DNA from: Streptomyces bambusae
GTDB lineage: Bacteria > Actinomycetota > Actinomycetes > Streptomycetales > Streptomycetaceae
NCBI RefSeq assembly: GCF_020532645.1
Contig: NZ_JAJAUZ010000006.1
Span: 1-64,000 of the forward strand
Reading direction: 5' to 3'
Length of the DNA stretch: 64,000 bases
Part shown: one piece after another, positions 42,436 through 51,018 of the stretch
Layout of the letters: each line of letters begins with the position of its first letter
Numbering within the stretch: position 1 is the first letter of the stretch
Made by a program: the position numbers and the translations under genes
The notes under the pieces: model-generated
Seen by the model: only the letters and a program-made list of their open reading frames with translations
Database searches by the model: none
Told to the model about the DNA's origin: nothing

Positions 42436-43221
42436 ATGACCACCACCCCCTGGCACGAGCGGTCCGTCGTCGTGACGGGCGGAACGCGCGGCATCGGACG
42501 CGGGATCGCCGAACTGTTCGCCCGCCGGGGCGCGGCGGTCCTCCTGACCGGCCGGGACGCGGAGGCCGCCCGCGCGGTCGCCACCGACCTCGCCCGGTCC
42601 ACCGGCGGCCGCGTCGCCGGCGCCGGCGTGGACGTGCGCGACGCACACGCAGTGGAGGCGGCCGTCACCGCCGCCGAACGACTCCACGGGCACGTCGACA
42701 TCCTCTGCGCGAACGCCGGCATCTTCCCGGAGAAGCCGCTGCGGGAGATGACGGCGGCCGACATCGACGAGGTCCTGGAGGTGAACCTCCGCGGCTGCAT
42801 GCTCACCACCCGGGCCTGCCTTCCCGCCATGGAACGCTCCGGCCACGGCCGTATCGTCCTGACCTCCTCCATCACCGGCCCCACCACCGGTTACACCGGC
42901 TGGTCGCACTACGGGGCGAGCAAGGCCGGCCAGATCGGGTTCCTGCGCGGCGCCGCCCTGGAGCTGGCCCCGGCGGGCATCACCGTCAACGCCGTCCTGC
43001 CGGGGAACGTCCGTACCGAGGGCCTGGCGGAACTGGGCGAGGACTACCTGCGGCGGATGGCGTCCTCGATCCCGCTGGGCAGGCTCGGCGAGACCGCCGA
43101 CATCGCCCACGCCGTGGCGTTCCTCGCCTCGGACGAGGCCGCGTTCATCACCGGCCAGACCCTCATCGTCGACGGCGGCCAGACCGTCCCGGAATCCCTC
43201 GACGCCCTCGCCACCCTGTGA
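42436..43221 (+). CDS. SDR-family oxidoreductase, FabG-like
   Basis: This is a 261-aa classical SDR. It has VVVTGGTRGIGRGIAE (Rossmann motif, about residues 11-26), CANAG (NNAG equivalent), a catalytic Ser in LTSSITG, YGASK (Tyr/Lys, about 156-160) and the C-terminal LIVDGGQTVPES typical of FabG-like enzymes. It is an NAD(P)-dependent cytosolic oxidoreductase of unknown substrate. The start at ATG 42436 follows CGAGGCGGA. It converges with the ABC exporter gene (40 bases). Confidence 0.92.
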   Translation: MTTTPWHERSVVVTGGTRGIGRGIAELFARRGAAVLLTGRDAEAARAVATDLARSTGGRVAGAGVDVRDAHAVEAAVTAAERLHGHVDILCANAGIFPEKPLREMTAADIDEVLEVNLRGCMLTTRACLPAMERSGHGRIVLTSSITGPTTGYTGWSHYGASKAGQIGFLRGAALELAPAGITVNAVLPGNVRTEGLAELGEDYLRRMASSIPLGRLGETADIAHAVAFLASDEAAFITGQTLIVDGGQTVPESLDALATL

Positions 43222-43261
43222 CGGCGGCCCGGCACCCGGCCGTCCCGCGGGCGGCAGCCGC

Positions 43262-45292
43262 TCACCGTCCCGGCTCCCGGTCGGCGGTGCCGGACCGGTA
43301 GCCGCTGGCCTGCAGCGTGAACATGTCCGCATAGGCGCCGCCCGCCGCCATGAGCTCCTCGTGGGAGCCGGACTCGACGATCCGGCCCGCGTCGAAGACG
43401 AGGATCCGGTCGCACGCGACGACGCTCGCCAGCCGGTGCGAGATCAGGACCGTGATCTGGTCCTTGCGCAGCCGGCCGCGCAGGACCGCCTCGTACACGG
43501 CGTGCTCGGACGGCGGGTCCATGCTGGCCGTCGGCTCGTCCAGCAGGAGCAGCACCGCTTCCTGGTACAGGCCGCGGGCCACCGCGATCTTCGCCCACTG
43601 CCCGCCCGACAGCTGCTGGCCGCCCTTGAAACGCCTCGACAGCAACGCCGTCCACTGACCGGGAAGCGCCGCGACCACCCCGTCCGCGCCGGAAGCCTCC
43701 ACGGCGGCCATGGCCCGCTCGGGGACGGCCTCGGTGAGCGTGCCCGACCCGGCGGTGACGTTCGCCAGCGCACTGAACGGGAACCGCACCGGATCCTGGA
43801 GCACACAGGCGACCCGCCGGTGCACCGACCGGGCGTCCATCTCGCGCACGTCGACACCGTCCCAGCGCACGCTGCCCCGCTGCGCCTCGTACAGCCCGGC
43901 CAGCAGCTTGGCGCACGTCGACTTGCCCGAGCCGTTGAGGCCGACGAACGCCACCGTCTGCCCGGCGCGGAGGGTGAAGGAGACCCCGTCGAGGGCCGGG
44001 GTGTCCTTGCCGGGGTAGGTGAAGTGGACGTCGTCGACCGTGATCTCTCCGACTTCGGCCGGTGCCTCGACCTCCGAGGCGCGGGGCAGGAGGCGGCGGC
44101 TGCGCTCCTGGACGGCGAGGAGGTCGTCGACCCACAGGGCGTGCTCGTAGACGAGGTGGCCGACGTCGACGAGCCGGGTCAGGGCGGACTGCCCGGCCTG
44201 GATGGCCAGCACCGCTCCGGCACCGGCGGCCAGCGGCAGCCAGCCGCCGATCAGCATGGCGGCCAGGGCCGTGTACGTGACGCCGGTCCCGATCCCGCCG
44301 ACCGCCCGGCCGGCCAGGTTGAGCAGGGCGGAGCCGACCCCGAGCCGGGTGTCCTCCTCGGCGATCTTCGTGGTCAGCCGGCGGTGTTCGTCGAGCAGGG
44401 CGCGCTGGACCGTGTCGGAGCGGAGTTCCGCGGCGGCGTCCACGTCCAGCAGGAGCCAGGAGAACACCCGGACCCGGCGCTGGAGCGCGTTCCACCGCTT
44501 GAAGGAGTTGAACCGGGCCCGCGCGCTGTGCACGGCGGCCGCACCCACCGGCAGTACGGACAGCAGCAGGAGCGGCAGGAGCGCGGGGTGCAGGACGCCG
44601 AGCACGCCGGCGGTGCCGAGGAGGGAGAGGGCGGCGGAGGCGAGGGAGACGACCTGGCCGACGATCATCCGGGCGTAGAACAGCCCGCGGTCGTTGGCGC
44701 GGTGCACCTCGTCGTGCCAGTCGGAGTCCTCCACGGCCTCGAGCCGCACGTGTGCGGTCAGGCTGAGGAACTCGCACTCCAGCGCCGTACGGATCTTGGG
44801 TGTGACATGGCCCTGGGCGACCGCCACGGCGGTGTCGAGCAGGGCGCGGGCGGCGAGGAAGCCGGCCACCAGGAGGATCTGGGGGACGGCGGCACGCACC
44901 CGGTCCGGTGTGGGGCCCTCGGCGAACAGGTGCCGGAGCACGCCGACCGAGGCGATCAGCCCGAACGCGGCCATGGCGGCCGAGGCGAGCTGGCAGACGA
45001 CCGCCGCGATCATGGCCCGGCGGTCCGCCTTCCAGGCGAGCCGGCCGACGAGCGCGATGATCTTCGGCAGCCGGGTCAGGACCTGGCGCACGGTGGCACT
45101 GGCGGCGGCGCCGTCGTGAACGGACCAGTACGTCTCCTTCAGGCCGTCGGTGAGGTCCCCGTCCTCCGGCCCGGCGGGGAGCGTGGCCGGGGGCAGGGAC
45201 AACGGGGCGGACCGGGGGGTCGGTGCACGGTTCACGGTGTCCTCCATCCGGGCGCCGTCCGAGGAAGTCCGCGTGACGCCTGCGTAACTCAC
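43262..45292 (-). CDS. ABC exporter (fused membrane and ATPase domains) of the lanthipeptide locus
   Basis: This protein of about 676 aa has an N-terminal type IV ABC membrane domain (five or six helices, e.g. IAAVVCQLASAAMAAFGLIA) and a C-terminal ATPase: VGLNGSGKSTC (Walker A), LSGGQWAKIAVARG (signature) and AVLLLLDEPTASMD (Walker B). There is no C39 peptidase domain, so it would not cut a leader itself, unlike typical LanT. GTG 45292 overlaps the stop of a start-less upstream frame (GTGA). ATG 45247 is an alternative start. Given the neighbouring LanM and precursor, it may export the lanthipeptide. Confidence 0.87.
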   Translation of the reverse strand: MSYAGVTRTSSDGARMEDTVNRAPTPRSAPLSLPPATLPAGPEDGDLTDGLKETYWSVHDGAAASATVRQVLTRLPKIIALVGRLAWKADRRAMIAAVVCQLASAAMAAFGLIASVGVLRHLFAEGPTPDRVRAAVPQILLVAGFLAARALLDTAVAVAQGHVTPKIRTALECEFLSLTAHVRLEAVEDSDWHDEVHRANDRGLFYARMIVGQVVSLASAALSLLGTAGVLGVLHPALLPLLLLSVLPVGAAAVHSARARFNSFKRWNALQRRVRVFSWLLLDVDAAAELRSDTVQRALLDEHRRLTTKIAEEDTRLGVGSALLNLAGRAVGGIGTGVTYTALAAMLIGGWLPLAAGAGAVLAIQAGQSALTRLVDVGHLVYEHALWVDDLLAVQERSRRLLPRASEVEAPAEVGEITVDDVHFTYPGKDTPALDGVSFTLRAGQTVAFVGLNGSGKSTCAKLLAGLYEAQRGSVRWDGVDVREMDARSVHRRVACVLQDPVRFPFSALANVTAGSGTLTEAVPERAMAAVEASGADGVVAALPGQWTALLSRRFKGGQQLSGGQWAKIAVARGLYQEAVLLLLDEPTASMDPPSEHAVYEAVLRGRLRKDQITVLISHRLASVVACDRILVFDAGRIVESGSHEELMAAGGAYADMFTLQASGYRSGTADREPGR

Positions 45293-45411
45293 GGGCGGTC
45301 AGGTGCCGTCCGTGGCGCCGCGTAACTGCCCAGGCCCACCGGGCAGTACACGTACTTGTCGACCGGGACGCCGAGGAGCGTGCGGTGGGACGAGAAGGAG
45401 CACTCGGTGTC
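45289..45411 (-). other. Protein-like reading frame without a start codon, coupled to the ABC exporter
   Basis: Forty codons before the TGA that overlaps the exporter GTG read like a real peptide (DTECSFSSHRTLLG, then VDKYVYCPVGLGSYA). No start codon exists in this frame back to an in-frame TGA. Removing one G from the GGG at about 45412 would join it to ATG GAC CTC TGC AAC (MDLCNATP), giving a 48-aa peptide with three Cys. It may be a frameshifted small gene. The remainder of 45293-45665 shows nothing else that I can call. Confidence 0.35.
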
Positions 45412-45665
45412 CCGGGGTGGCGTTGCAGAGGTCCATGTCGAGGGCGCCGGGGGCTCGGTGCGGGAGGCTCGGGGTGGGAGCTGACGCCGGACCGGGCGCC
45501 CAGGCCGCGGCCACGCACGGGCTGCGCGGCAGCGTCACCGGCCGCCGGGCCCGGTGTGCCGGGTGCCGTGACAGGGGCGGCCGTGGACGGGGCCGTGCCG
45601 GCGGGGGCGGCTCGCCGAGCGCCGCCCCGGTCAGTCCGTTTCGACCGGGCCGTTGTGCCGCGCCG

Positions 45666-45875
45666 TCAGGCGACGTTGGAGGTGGGGGCGGAGTCGTCGA
45701 GCGGGGGCTGCCCGAGGTTCTCGCGCAGGTCCTCCCAGGAGGTGACGCGTTCCAGGTCGACGCCCTCGCCGGCCAGCCGCTCCAGGACGTAGGCGATCTG
45801 CGGGTCGCAACCGGCCAGCTCCCGCGCGTCGGCCCGGAGGGCTTCCTGCTCGGCCGGGTCGAAGACGATCCGCAT
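45666..45875 (-). CDS. Small acidic protein, 69 aa
   Basis: ATG 45875 is placed five bases after GGAGG. The product (MRIVFDPAEQEALRADAREL; LAGEGVDLERVTSWEDLREN) is acidic and helical with one Cys and no signal peptide. Its C-terminus is DSAPTSNVA. It does not look like a lanthipeptide precursor (few Ser/Thr/Cys). I do not recognise the family. The MITE-like element begins only 33 bases upstream of the start and may have replaced its original promoter. Confidence 0.7.
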   Translation of the reverse strand: MRIVFDPAEQEALRADARELAGCDPQIAYVLERLAGEGVDLERVTSWEDLRENLGQPPLDDSAPTSNVA

Positions 45876-45908
45876 CGCGGCCTCCAAGTCGTGGGTGCTG
45901 CATCGAGG

Positions 45909-46077
45909 CTAGGGGGTGTTGCGAAGGGCCTGTGCGGTGCCCGCGGTGTCCGGTGCGTGCTCTCGGCGTGCCGGGCGAAGGCCCTCGTACTGGGCGTACT
46001 CGGGGCTTCGGCCGGTGCGGCGAGAGGGCGTGCCGGGCGCCGTGGGCGCCGTGCGGGACTTTCGCAACACCCCCTAG
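45909..46077. mobile_element. MITE-like palindromic element flanked by CTAG
   Basis: CTAG-GGGGTGTTGCGAA (45909-45925) and TTCGCAACACCCC-CTAG (46061-46077) are perfect inverted ends. The two 80-base halves stay largely complementary all the way to the centre. Many of the differences are C/T or A/G changes that would still pair as G-U in RNA. CTAG, very rare in this GC-rich DNA, borders both sides like a 4-bp target duplication of the IS5 type. No protein is encoded. A 43-bp relative lies at 16061-16103. Confidence 0.7.
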
Positions 46078-46302
46078 CGCAGCGGGACGCCGCCGGAACC
46101 CGGAACGTACGGAGCATCCCACGGCCGGCGCTTCCTTCCCGGCGGCTTCGGCGGTACTGGCGGTGATCGTCGGCGGCGGCCTCGCCGTCGCCTTCCGGTA
46201 CGGGCTCGGCGCGGTGAACCGGTCCCACGAACGCCGAAGCCGCCGCCGGAGCGGGCAGTCGCTCCTTGCGGCGGCCGCGGAGACCGTCGGCCCGCCCCGG
46301 TC

Positions 46303-47415
46303 CTACGAGGGGACGGGGGCGGGCTGCACGGGGTCGGCCTCGGGCTCCTGCGGAGGCTCGCCGAGCTGGTCGCGCAGGTAGTTCCAGAACACGGCGATCA
46401 TGGCGGCCGCCGGCACGGCCAGGAGGCTGCCCACGACGCCGGCCAGGCTGCCGCCCAGCGTGACGGCCAGCAGGATCACCGCCGCGTGGAGGCCCAGACC
46501 GCGGCTCTGGATCATGGGCTGGAAGACGTTCCCTTCGAGCTGCTGCACGACGACGATGATGGCCAGCACGATCAGCGCGTCCGTCAGCCCGTTCGACACC
46601 AGGGCGATGAGCACCGCGACGAGACCGGCGAACAGGGCTCCCACGATCGGCACGAACGCGGAGACGAACGTCAGCACCGCCAGCGGCAGCACCAGCGGCA
46701 CGCCCACGATCCACAGCCCCAGCCCGATGAACACGGCGTCGAGCAGGCCCACGAAGGCCTGGGAGCGGACGAACGAGCCCAGGGTCTCCCAGCTGCGCCG
46801 CGCCACCACGGGGACGTCGGTGGCGAGACGGCCGGGGAGCTGGCGGGCGAGCCAGGGCAGGAAGCGCGGCCCGTCCTTCAGGAAGAAGAACATCAGGAAC
46901 AGCGCGAGGACGGCCGTGACCAGCCCGTTGAAGACGGTGCCCACGCCCGTGGCGACGGTGGACACCGCGCTGCCGACGCTGTTCTGGAGGCGGTCGGTGG
47001 CCTGGTCGAACGCGCCGGCGATCTGCTCGTCGCCGATGTTGAGCGGCGGGCCGGCCGCCCACTCGCGCAGCCGCTGCAGACCCTCGGTCACGCCCGTGAC
47101 GAGTTCGCCCGACTGCGAGGCCACGGGCACGGCGATGAGCGCCACGATCCCCGCGGCCACGAGCAGGAACAGCACGGTCACCACGGAGGCGGCCAGCGTC
47201 GGCGCCCACCCCCGGCGACGCAGGTACGCGGCCAGCGGCCAGGTCAGAGTGGTGAGGAGGAGAGCGACTATGAGGGGCCAGACGACCGACCACATCCGGC
47301 CCAGGACCCACAGGGTCACCCCCGCCATGACCAGGACCACCAGCGACTGGGCGGAGACCCGCGCCGATGTGCGGAGAGCGGCCGCAGCCCGTGTGGAACT
47401 CAACGTGACAGACAT
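46303..47415 (-). CDS. AI-2E-family membrane protein
   Basis: This 370-aa protein has about eight transmembrane helices in the AI-2E transporter (YdiK/PerM-like) arrangement: WSVVWPLIVALLLTTLTWPL, FFFLKDGPRFLPWL, VGLLDAVFIGLGLWIVGVPL and the C-terminal LEGNVFQPMIQSRGLGLHAAV. Family members have been linked to Na+/H+ exchange or small-molecule efflux. It sits between lanM and the exporter on the same strand, but I see no strong ribosome binding site and no overlap, so a role in the lanthipeptide locus is unproven. A GC-rich hairpin spans its stop codon. Confidence 0.87.
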   Translation of the reverse strand: MSVTLSSTRAAAALRTSARVSAQSLVVLVMAGVTLWVLGRMWSVVWPLIVALLLTTLTWPLAAYLRRRGWAPTLAASVVTVLFLLVAAGIVALIAVPVASQSGELVTGVTEGLQRLREWAAGPPLNIGDEQIAGAFDQATDRLQNSVGSAVSTVATGVGTVFNGLVTAVLALFLMFFFLKDGPRFLPWLARQLPGRLATDVPVVARRSWETLGSFVRSQAFVGLLDAVFIGLGLWIVGVPLVLPLAVLTFVSAFVPIVGALFAGLVAVLIALVSNGLTDALIVLAIIVVVQQLEGNVFQPMIQSRGLGLHAAVILLAVTLGGSLAGVVGSLLAVPAAAMIAVFWNYLRDQLGEPPQEPEADPVQPAPVPS

Positions 47416-47493
47416 GGGGCCACACTAGTCACCCTGCGTACGTACCCGGGCCATCGCCCGCGGTCGAGGCCCGGGTCCCTGTGCCGGCCCCTG

Positions 47494-50376
47494 TTACGGC
47501 CCCGGCGCCGGCCCTTGTTCCTGTCCTTGTTCCGGTCCCGGTGCCGGGGGAAGGGCCAGGAGGAGTGGGGAGCAGAGCCGGGCTTCGGGGTGCATCCGCA
47601 GCAGGTGGTGGACCACTCCGGAGAGCCCGGGGAGAAGTCCCGGCGCGAACGCCTCTTTGGCGAGGCCGCCGACCGGGCCGCGCTGTTCGATTCCCGCGAG
47701 CAGCTCGCCGTCGGCCTGCGCGGCGGAGGGGCCTTCGTAGCCTCCCAACGGGCGTACGCGGTGCAGGAGTTCCCAGAGTCCGAGATCGCCGTGGCACAGG
47801 GTGTGGCTCCAGCCGAAGCCCTCGCGCAGGCCGGCCGGTACCGAGCGCAGCGCGGTGTCCGGATGCCGCGGATCGCCGGTGCGTTCGTGGAGGTCGACGG
47901 CTGCCAGGCCGATGCCCGTGCTGCCGTGGCACCACGCGGTGGGGTGGTCGACCTCGCCGCCGACGCGGGCATCGGCCCAGGCCCGTACCGCGGGGGAGTA
48001 GAGCGTCTCCTCGAAGTCCTGGGCCAGGGAGCCGAGTTCGTACCAGCGCCGCCGGTCGGCCGGGCTCGCGGCGGCGGAGAGGGCGAGCCGGGTGAGGGCC
48101 CAGCCGGCGCCGGTGGCGCCGTGGGCGAAGCCGCCGATGCCCTCGGGGAACATCGCGGTGGACCACCGCGCTCCGCGGTCGTCGACGATCGCGGTCCGTT
48201 CCAGATGCCGTCCGGCCTCCGCGGCGATGCCCAACCACTGATCCTCGCCGGTGAGTTCGGCGAGTCCGAGCAGCGGGACGATCACGCCCGCCGCCCCGCC
48301 GAGCACGTCCAGCGCCCGGTCCTCGGCGATGGCCGCCGGGGTCAGCAGCGCCGCCCTGCCGCGGGCGCGGTCCAGCAGCCCGGGCGTGCCGAGCAGGCGG
48401 TGCAGGGCGCACCAGGTCCACACCTGCGAGGCGATGCCGGTGAACCCGCCGACCGGGCGGGTGGGCGTGAGGTCCTCGGTGGCGGCGAGCACCTCCAGGG
48501 TGCCGGCCAGGACGGACTCGGCACCGGCCACCGGATCGGCCCGCCCGGCCCGCTGCTCCTGCACGTACTCCGCGAGGGCGAGCGCGACCCCGCCCTGCCC
48601 GGTGTAGAGGTCCGCGCCGAGCGGGCGGATCGCCCAGCCGAAGTCGGTGAGCACCGGACTGATCCAGGTCGCGGTCGCGTCGGCACCGCGTACGGCCGCT
48701 GCGCAGACCGTCGTCAGGACCTCGGCCGCCAGCGTGCGCCGTCGCCGGTCGAGGTCCGCCGTGCTCGGTGTGAGGGCGGGCGTGCGGACCCGGTCGGGGA
48801 GCCGGCGTTCGTTGAGGTAGGCGCCGACCAGTGCGCTGCGGATGGTGTCCCGCTCCCGGGCGAGGTCGGCCCGGCGCCACCCGGTCAGGAAGGCGGCCAG
48901 TTGCGTGCCGTCCACGTGCTCGTCGAACACGGGGACGTCGCCGACCAGCAGGTCCGCGATCTCGCCCTCGATGACGTCCGGGTCGCGGGGTGCACCCGGG
49001 GCGGCGAGGGCGTTGCGCCGGAGGATGTCCCGGCCCCGCTCCAGGGCGGCGGCGGGGTCGTGCAGCGAAGCGGGGTGCCAGAGCATCCGGCCGATGTCCG
49101 AGTAGGTCTGTGTGGGCCGCCGGACCCTGCGGACCCGGCATCCGTCGAACACCTTCATGAGCGTGGCGAGTTCACCGCGTGCATCGAGTTCGGCCAGCGC
49201 CCCGGTGAGGGAGTCGAAGCCGGTGAGCACCTGGTCCCAGTGGCGGATCAGTACGGGCTCCGGGCTGGGGTGGTTGCGGGCCGGGGGCAGGTCGACCACG
49301 CCGATCTCCATCCGGGCGGTGTCCAGCCCGCCGTCGGCGATGACCGGGACGCGGATGCTCGGCTGCTGACCGGGCAGGCCGCCCGCGGCGGAGAGGTCGA
49401 CACCGGCGAGGGCGTAGCCGTCGGTGCGCAGCGGGAGGATGCCGGTGCGCAGCACGGTGTTGCGGATGGTCCGTGCGGCCCGGTCCACGGCGTCGCCGCG
49501 TCCGCTGGGCGGGACGTCCACGTCGGGCGTGAAGAGGGCTTCGGCGTCGACCACGGCGGGCACCGGGCCGTGGGCCACCAGGTTCTCGGCGTGCAGGTCG
49601 GTCCCGCCGAGGAGGCGCATCACCGCCAGCCAGCCGCCCAGGGCGCGGTAGAAGCGGGCGAGTTCGGCCTCGTCACGGCAGTGGCGGTGGTCGAGGTGTT
49701 CGGTCCACCCGTAGCCGTGCCGGACCACCGCCTGCGGTACGCCGAGGTCCGCCCCGCCCGGCACGGCGGAGACGAACGAGCGCAGCGCGGCGTCCACTTC
49801 CACCGGCCGCGGCTTGTACATGAGGGCGGCGTCCTCGAAGACCAGCCGGGCCACCGCCCGTCCGCCCTGGTGGGTGTCGCCGCGGGCGAGTTCCAGCGCG
49901 CGCAGTGGCCCCGGGGCGCGGCCGAGCAGGCCGGTGATGGCCTGGCGGTCCGCCGCGAGCCGCGCCCCCAGTTCGACGGCGCCGTCGATCAGGAGGCGCC
50001 CGGAGGCGAGGGCCCGTGGGTGCAGCGCCGGGTACCGGTCGTGCAGGGACCCGAGGAATGCGGGGGTGGCGGCGTGCCGGAGGAAGGAGTCCCAGCGGGC
50101 GGCCGGGTCGGCGCCGGGCAGTTCTCCGGCCAGGGCGGCGGCCCGGAGTTCCAGCAGGAGAACCCGGTTGAGGCGGAGCTGGAGGGTCCTGTTCAGGGCC
50201 TCGCGGGTCGCCTCGCGCAGCACCTCGCGTTCGTCGGGGGCCAGCCCGGTGATGCCGGGGATCCGGTCGTCCAGTTCCGCGAGCAGCGGGCCGGCGAAGA
50301 CGCCCACCGGTGCCGCGAACCAGCCCTCGGGCGGGGGCCCGTCGGCCGTGCGGGCCGCTGCCACCGGTTCCACCAT
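47494..50376 (-). CDS. lanM: Class II lanthipeptide synthetase LanM
   Basis: This 960-aa bifunctional enzyme dehydrates Ser/Thr of the precursor and closes thioether rings. The N-terminal dehydratase (DUF4135) has ARGDTHQGGRAVARLVF, LMYKPRPVEVD, LGGTDLHAENLV and PAVVDAEALF, matching the kinase-like active site. The C-terminal LanC domain keeps the zinc ligands in AWCHGSTG (Cys 816) and LCHGD (Cys 861, His 862). The start at 50376 follows GGGAGAGGACT. It lies 115 bases behind the precursor gene, separated by a 17-bp hairpin. The last 20 residues are an unusual Pro/Gly/Gln-rich tail. Confidence 0.95.
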   Translation of the reverse strand: MVEPVAAARTADGPPPEGWFAAPVGVFAGPLLAELDDRIPGITGLAPDEREVLREATREALNRTLQLRLNRVLLLELRAAALAGELPGADPAARWDSFLRHAATPAFLGSLHDRYPALHPRALASGRLLIDGAVELGARLAADRQAITGLLGRAPGPLRALELARGDTHQGGRAVARLVFEDAALMYKPRPVEVDAALRSFVSAVPGGADLGVPQAVVRHGYGWTEHLDHRHCRDEAELARFYRALGGWLAVMRLLGGTDLHAENLVAHGPVPAVVDAEALFTPDVDVPPSGRGDAVDRAARTIRNTVLRTGILPLRTDGYALAGVDLSAAGGLPGQQPSIRVPVIADGGLDTARMEIGVVDLPPARNHPSPEPVLIRHWDQVLTGFDSLTGALAELDARGELATLMKVFDGCRVRRVRRPTQTYSDIGRMLWHPASLHDPAAALERGRDILRRNALAAPGAPRDPDVIEGEIADLLVGDVPVFDEHVDGTQLAAFLTGWRRADLARERDTIRSALVGAYLNERRLPDRVRTPALTPSTADLDRRRRTLAAEVLTTVCAAAVRGADATATWISPVLTDFGWAIRPLGADLYTGQGGVALALAEYVQEQRAGRADPVAGAESVLAGTLEVLAATEDLTPTRPVGGFTGIASQVWTWCALHRLLGTPGLLDRARGRAALLTPAAIAEDRALDVLGGAAGVIVPLLGLAELTGEDQWLGIAAEAGRHLERTAIVDDRGARWSTAMFPEGIGGFAHGATGAGWALTRLALSAAASPADRRRWYELGSLAQDFEETLYSPAVRAWADARVGGEVDHPTAWCHGSTGIGLAAVDLHERTGDPRHPDTALRSVPAGLREGFGWSHTLCHGDLGLWELLHRVRPLGGYEGPSAAQADGELLAGIEQRGPVGGLAKEAFAPGLLPGLSGVVHHLLRMHPEARLCSPLLLALPPAPGPEQGQEQGPAPGP

Positions 50377-50418
50377 GCTGAGTCCTCTCCCGACGCTGAT
50401 TGGGTTCGTACGCCCGGC

Positions 50419-50456
50419 GCGAGGCCGGGGGACCCGTGCGGGTCCCCCGGCCTCGC
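50419..50456 (-). terminator. Hairpin between precursor and lanM (attenuator)
   Basis: GCGAGGCCGGGGGACCC pairs perfectly with its complement over 17 bp around the loop GTGC. Such partial terminators after lanthipeptide precursor genes keep precursor transcript in excess of the synthetase transcript. Confidence 0.75.
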
Positions 50457-50491
50457 GGGTGGTGCTGAACGGTGTTCTGAACGGTGGTGCG

Positions 50492-50695
50492 TCAGCAGCA
50501 GTAGCTGTGCCACGAGCCGGTACAGCTGCTGCATCCGGTGATCAGTGCGTCGGTGGCGTCGGTCAGCGCGGCCTCACCGGCCGCACCGCCCACGTAGAGC
50601 GGGCCGGCCGGGTTGTCGGTGCCGAAGGCCGTCTCCGCTCCCTGGAGCCAGGCGGTGACGATCTCGTCCGTACGTGTGGTGGACATGACGGTCAT
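50492..50695 (-). CDS. lanA: Class II lanthipeptide precursor peptide
   Basis: This 67-aa peptide starts at ATG 50695, seven bases behind AGGAGG (ATG 50686 is a weaker option). The leader is acidic and helical (TDEIVTAWLQGAETAFG), with LYVGGAAGEAALTDATDAL before the core. The C-terminus ITGCSSCTGSWHSYCC is rich in Ser/Thr/Cys: four Cys, with Ser/Thr in the spacing needed for thioether rings, ending in a Cys pair. The leader cleavage site is not certain; a GG lies at residues 36-37 and another candidate just before the Cys cluster. It is directly upstream of lanM. Confidence 0.9.
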   Translation of the reverse strand: MTVMSTTRTDEIVTAWLQGAETAFGTDNPAGPLYVGGAAGEAALTDATDALITGCSSCTGSWHSYCC

Positions 50696-51018
50696 GCGGA
50701 ACCTCCTGCGAGTCGCGGGATGTGCACGGTGCCCCAGCATCCACCGGAGAACCTTGCTGTGGTGGCTATCAGAACCGGCCAATCATCAAACAGATGTGCG
50801 GGTACGCGTGCCTCGATCCGCAGCCCGCCGCCGCGCTTCCGGACGGGGGCCGGACGCGGTCAGGTCGCGGACGCAGGCCGAGGTGGCGGGCGGTGCCCGC
50901 CTCCGGACGGCCGGGCCGGGCACAGCCGTCCCGGTCGGCCGCGGCGGCGGTCGCCCCGTCCCTCAAGTGGCATGGACCGTACGCAAATCAGCCCGCGCCG
51001 TCGAAAGGCGCCGGTGTC
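50696..51018. other. Upstream region of the lanthipeptide operon
   Basis: No gene is seen in these 323 bases. On the minus strand, AT-richer DNA at about 50755-50790 (TTTGATGATTGG ... TGATAGCC) is the likely promoter zone for lanA, but no clean consensus can be assigned. The left part, nearest lanA, carries the AGGAGG ribosome binding site. Confidence 0.5.

Noticed and set aside
43044..45518. Long minus-strand frame over the ABC exporter
   Set aside because: It overlaps the exporter in another frame, is Arg/Pro-rich and has no recognisable domains.
45666..45875. The 69-aa protein considered as a second lanthipeptide precursor
   Set aside because: It has one Cys and few Ser/Thr, and no leader/core division.
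46078..46302. A plus-strand hydrophobic stretch (VLAVIVGGGLAVAFRYGLG) considered as a small membrane gene
   Set aside because: No start codon with a ribosome binding site, and the frame runs into the antisense of the AI-2E gene.
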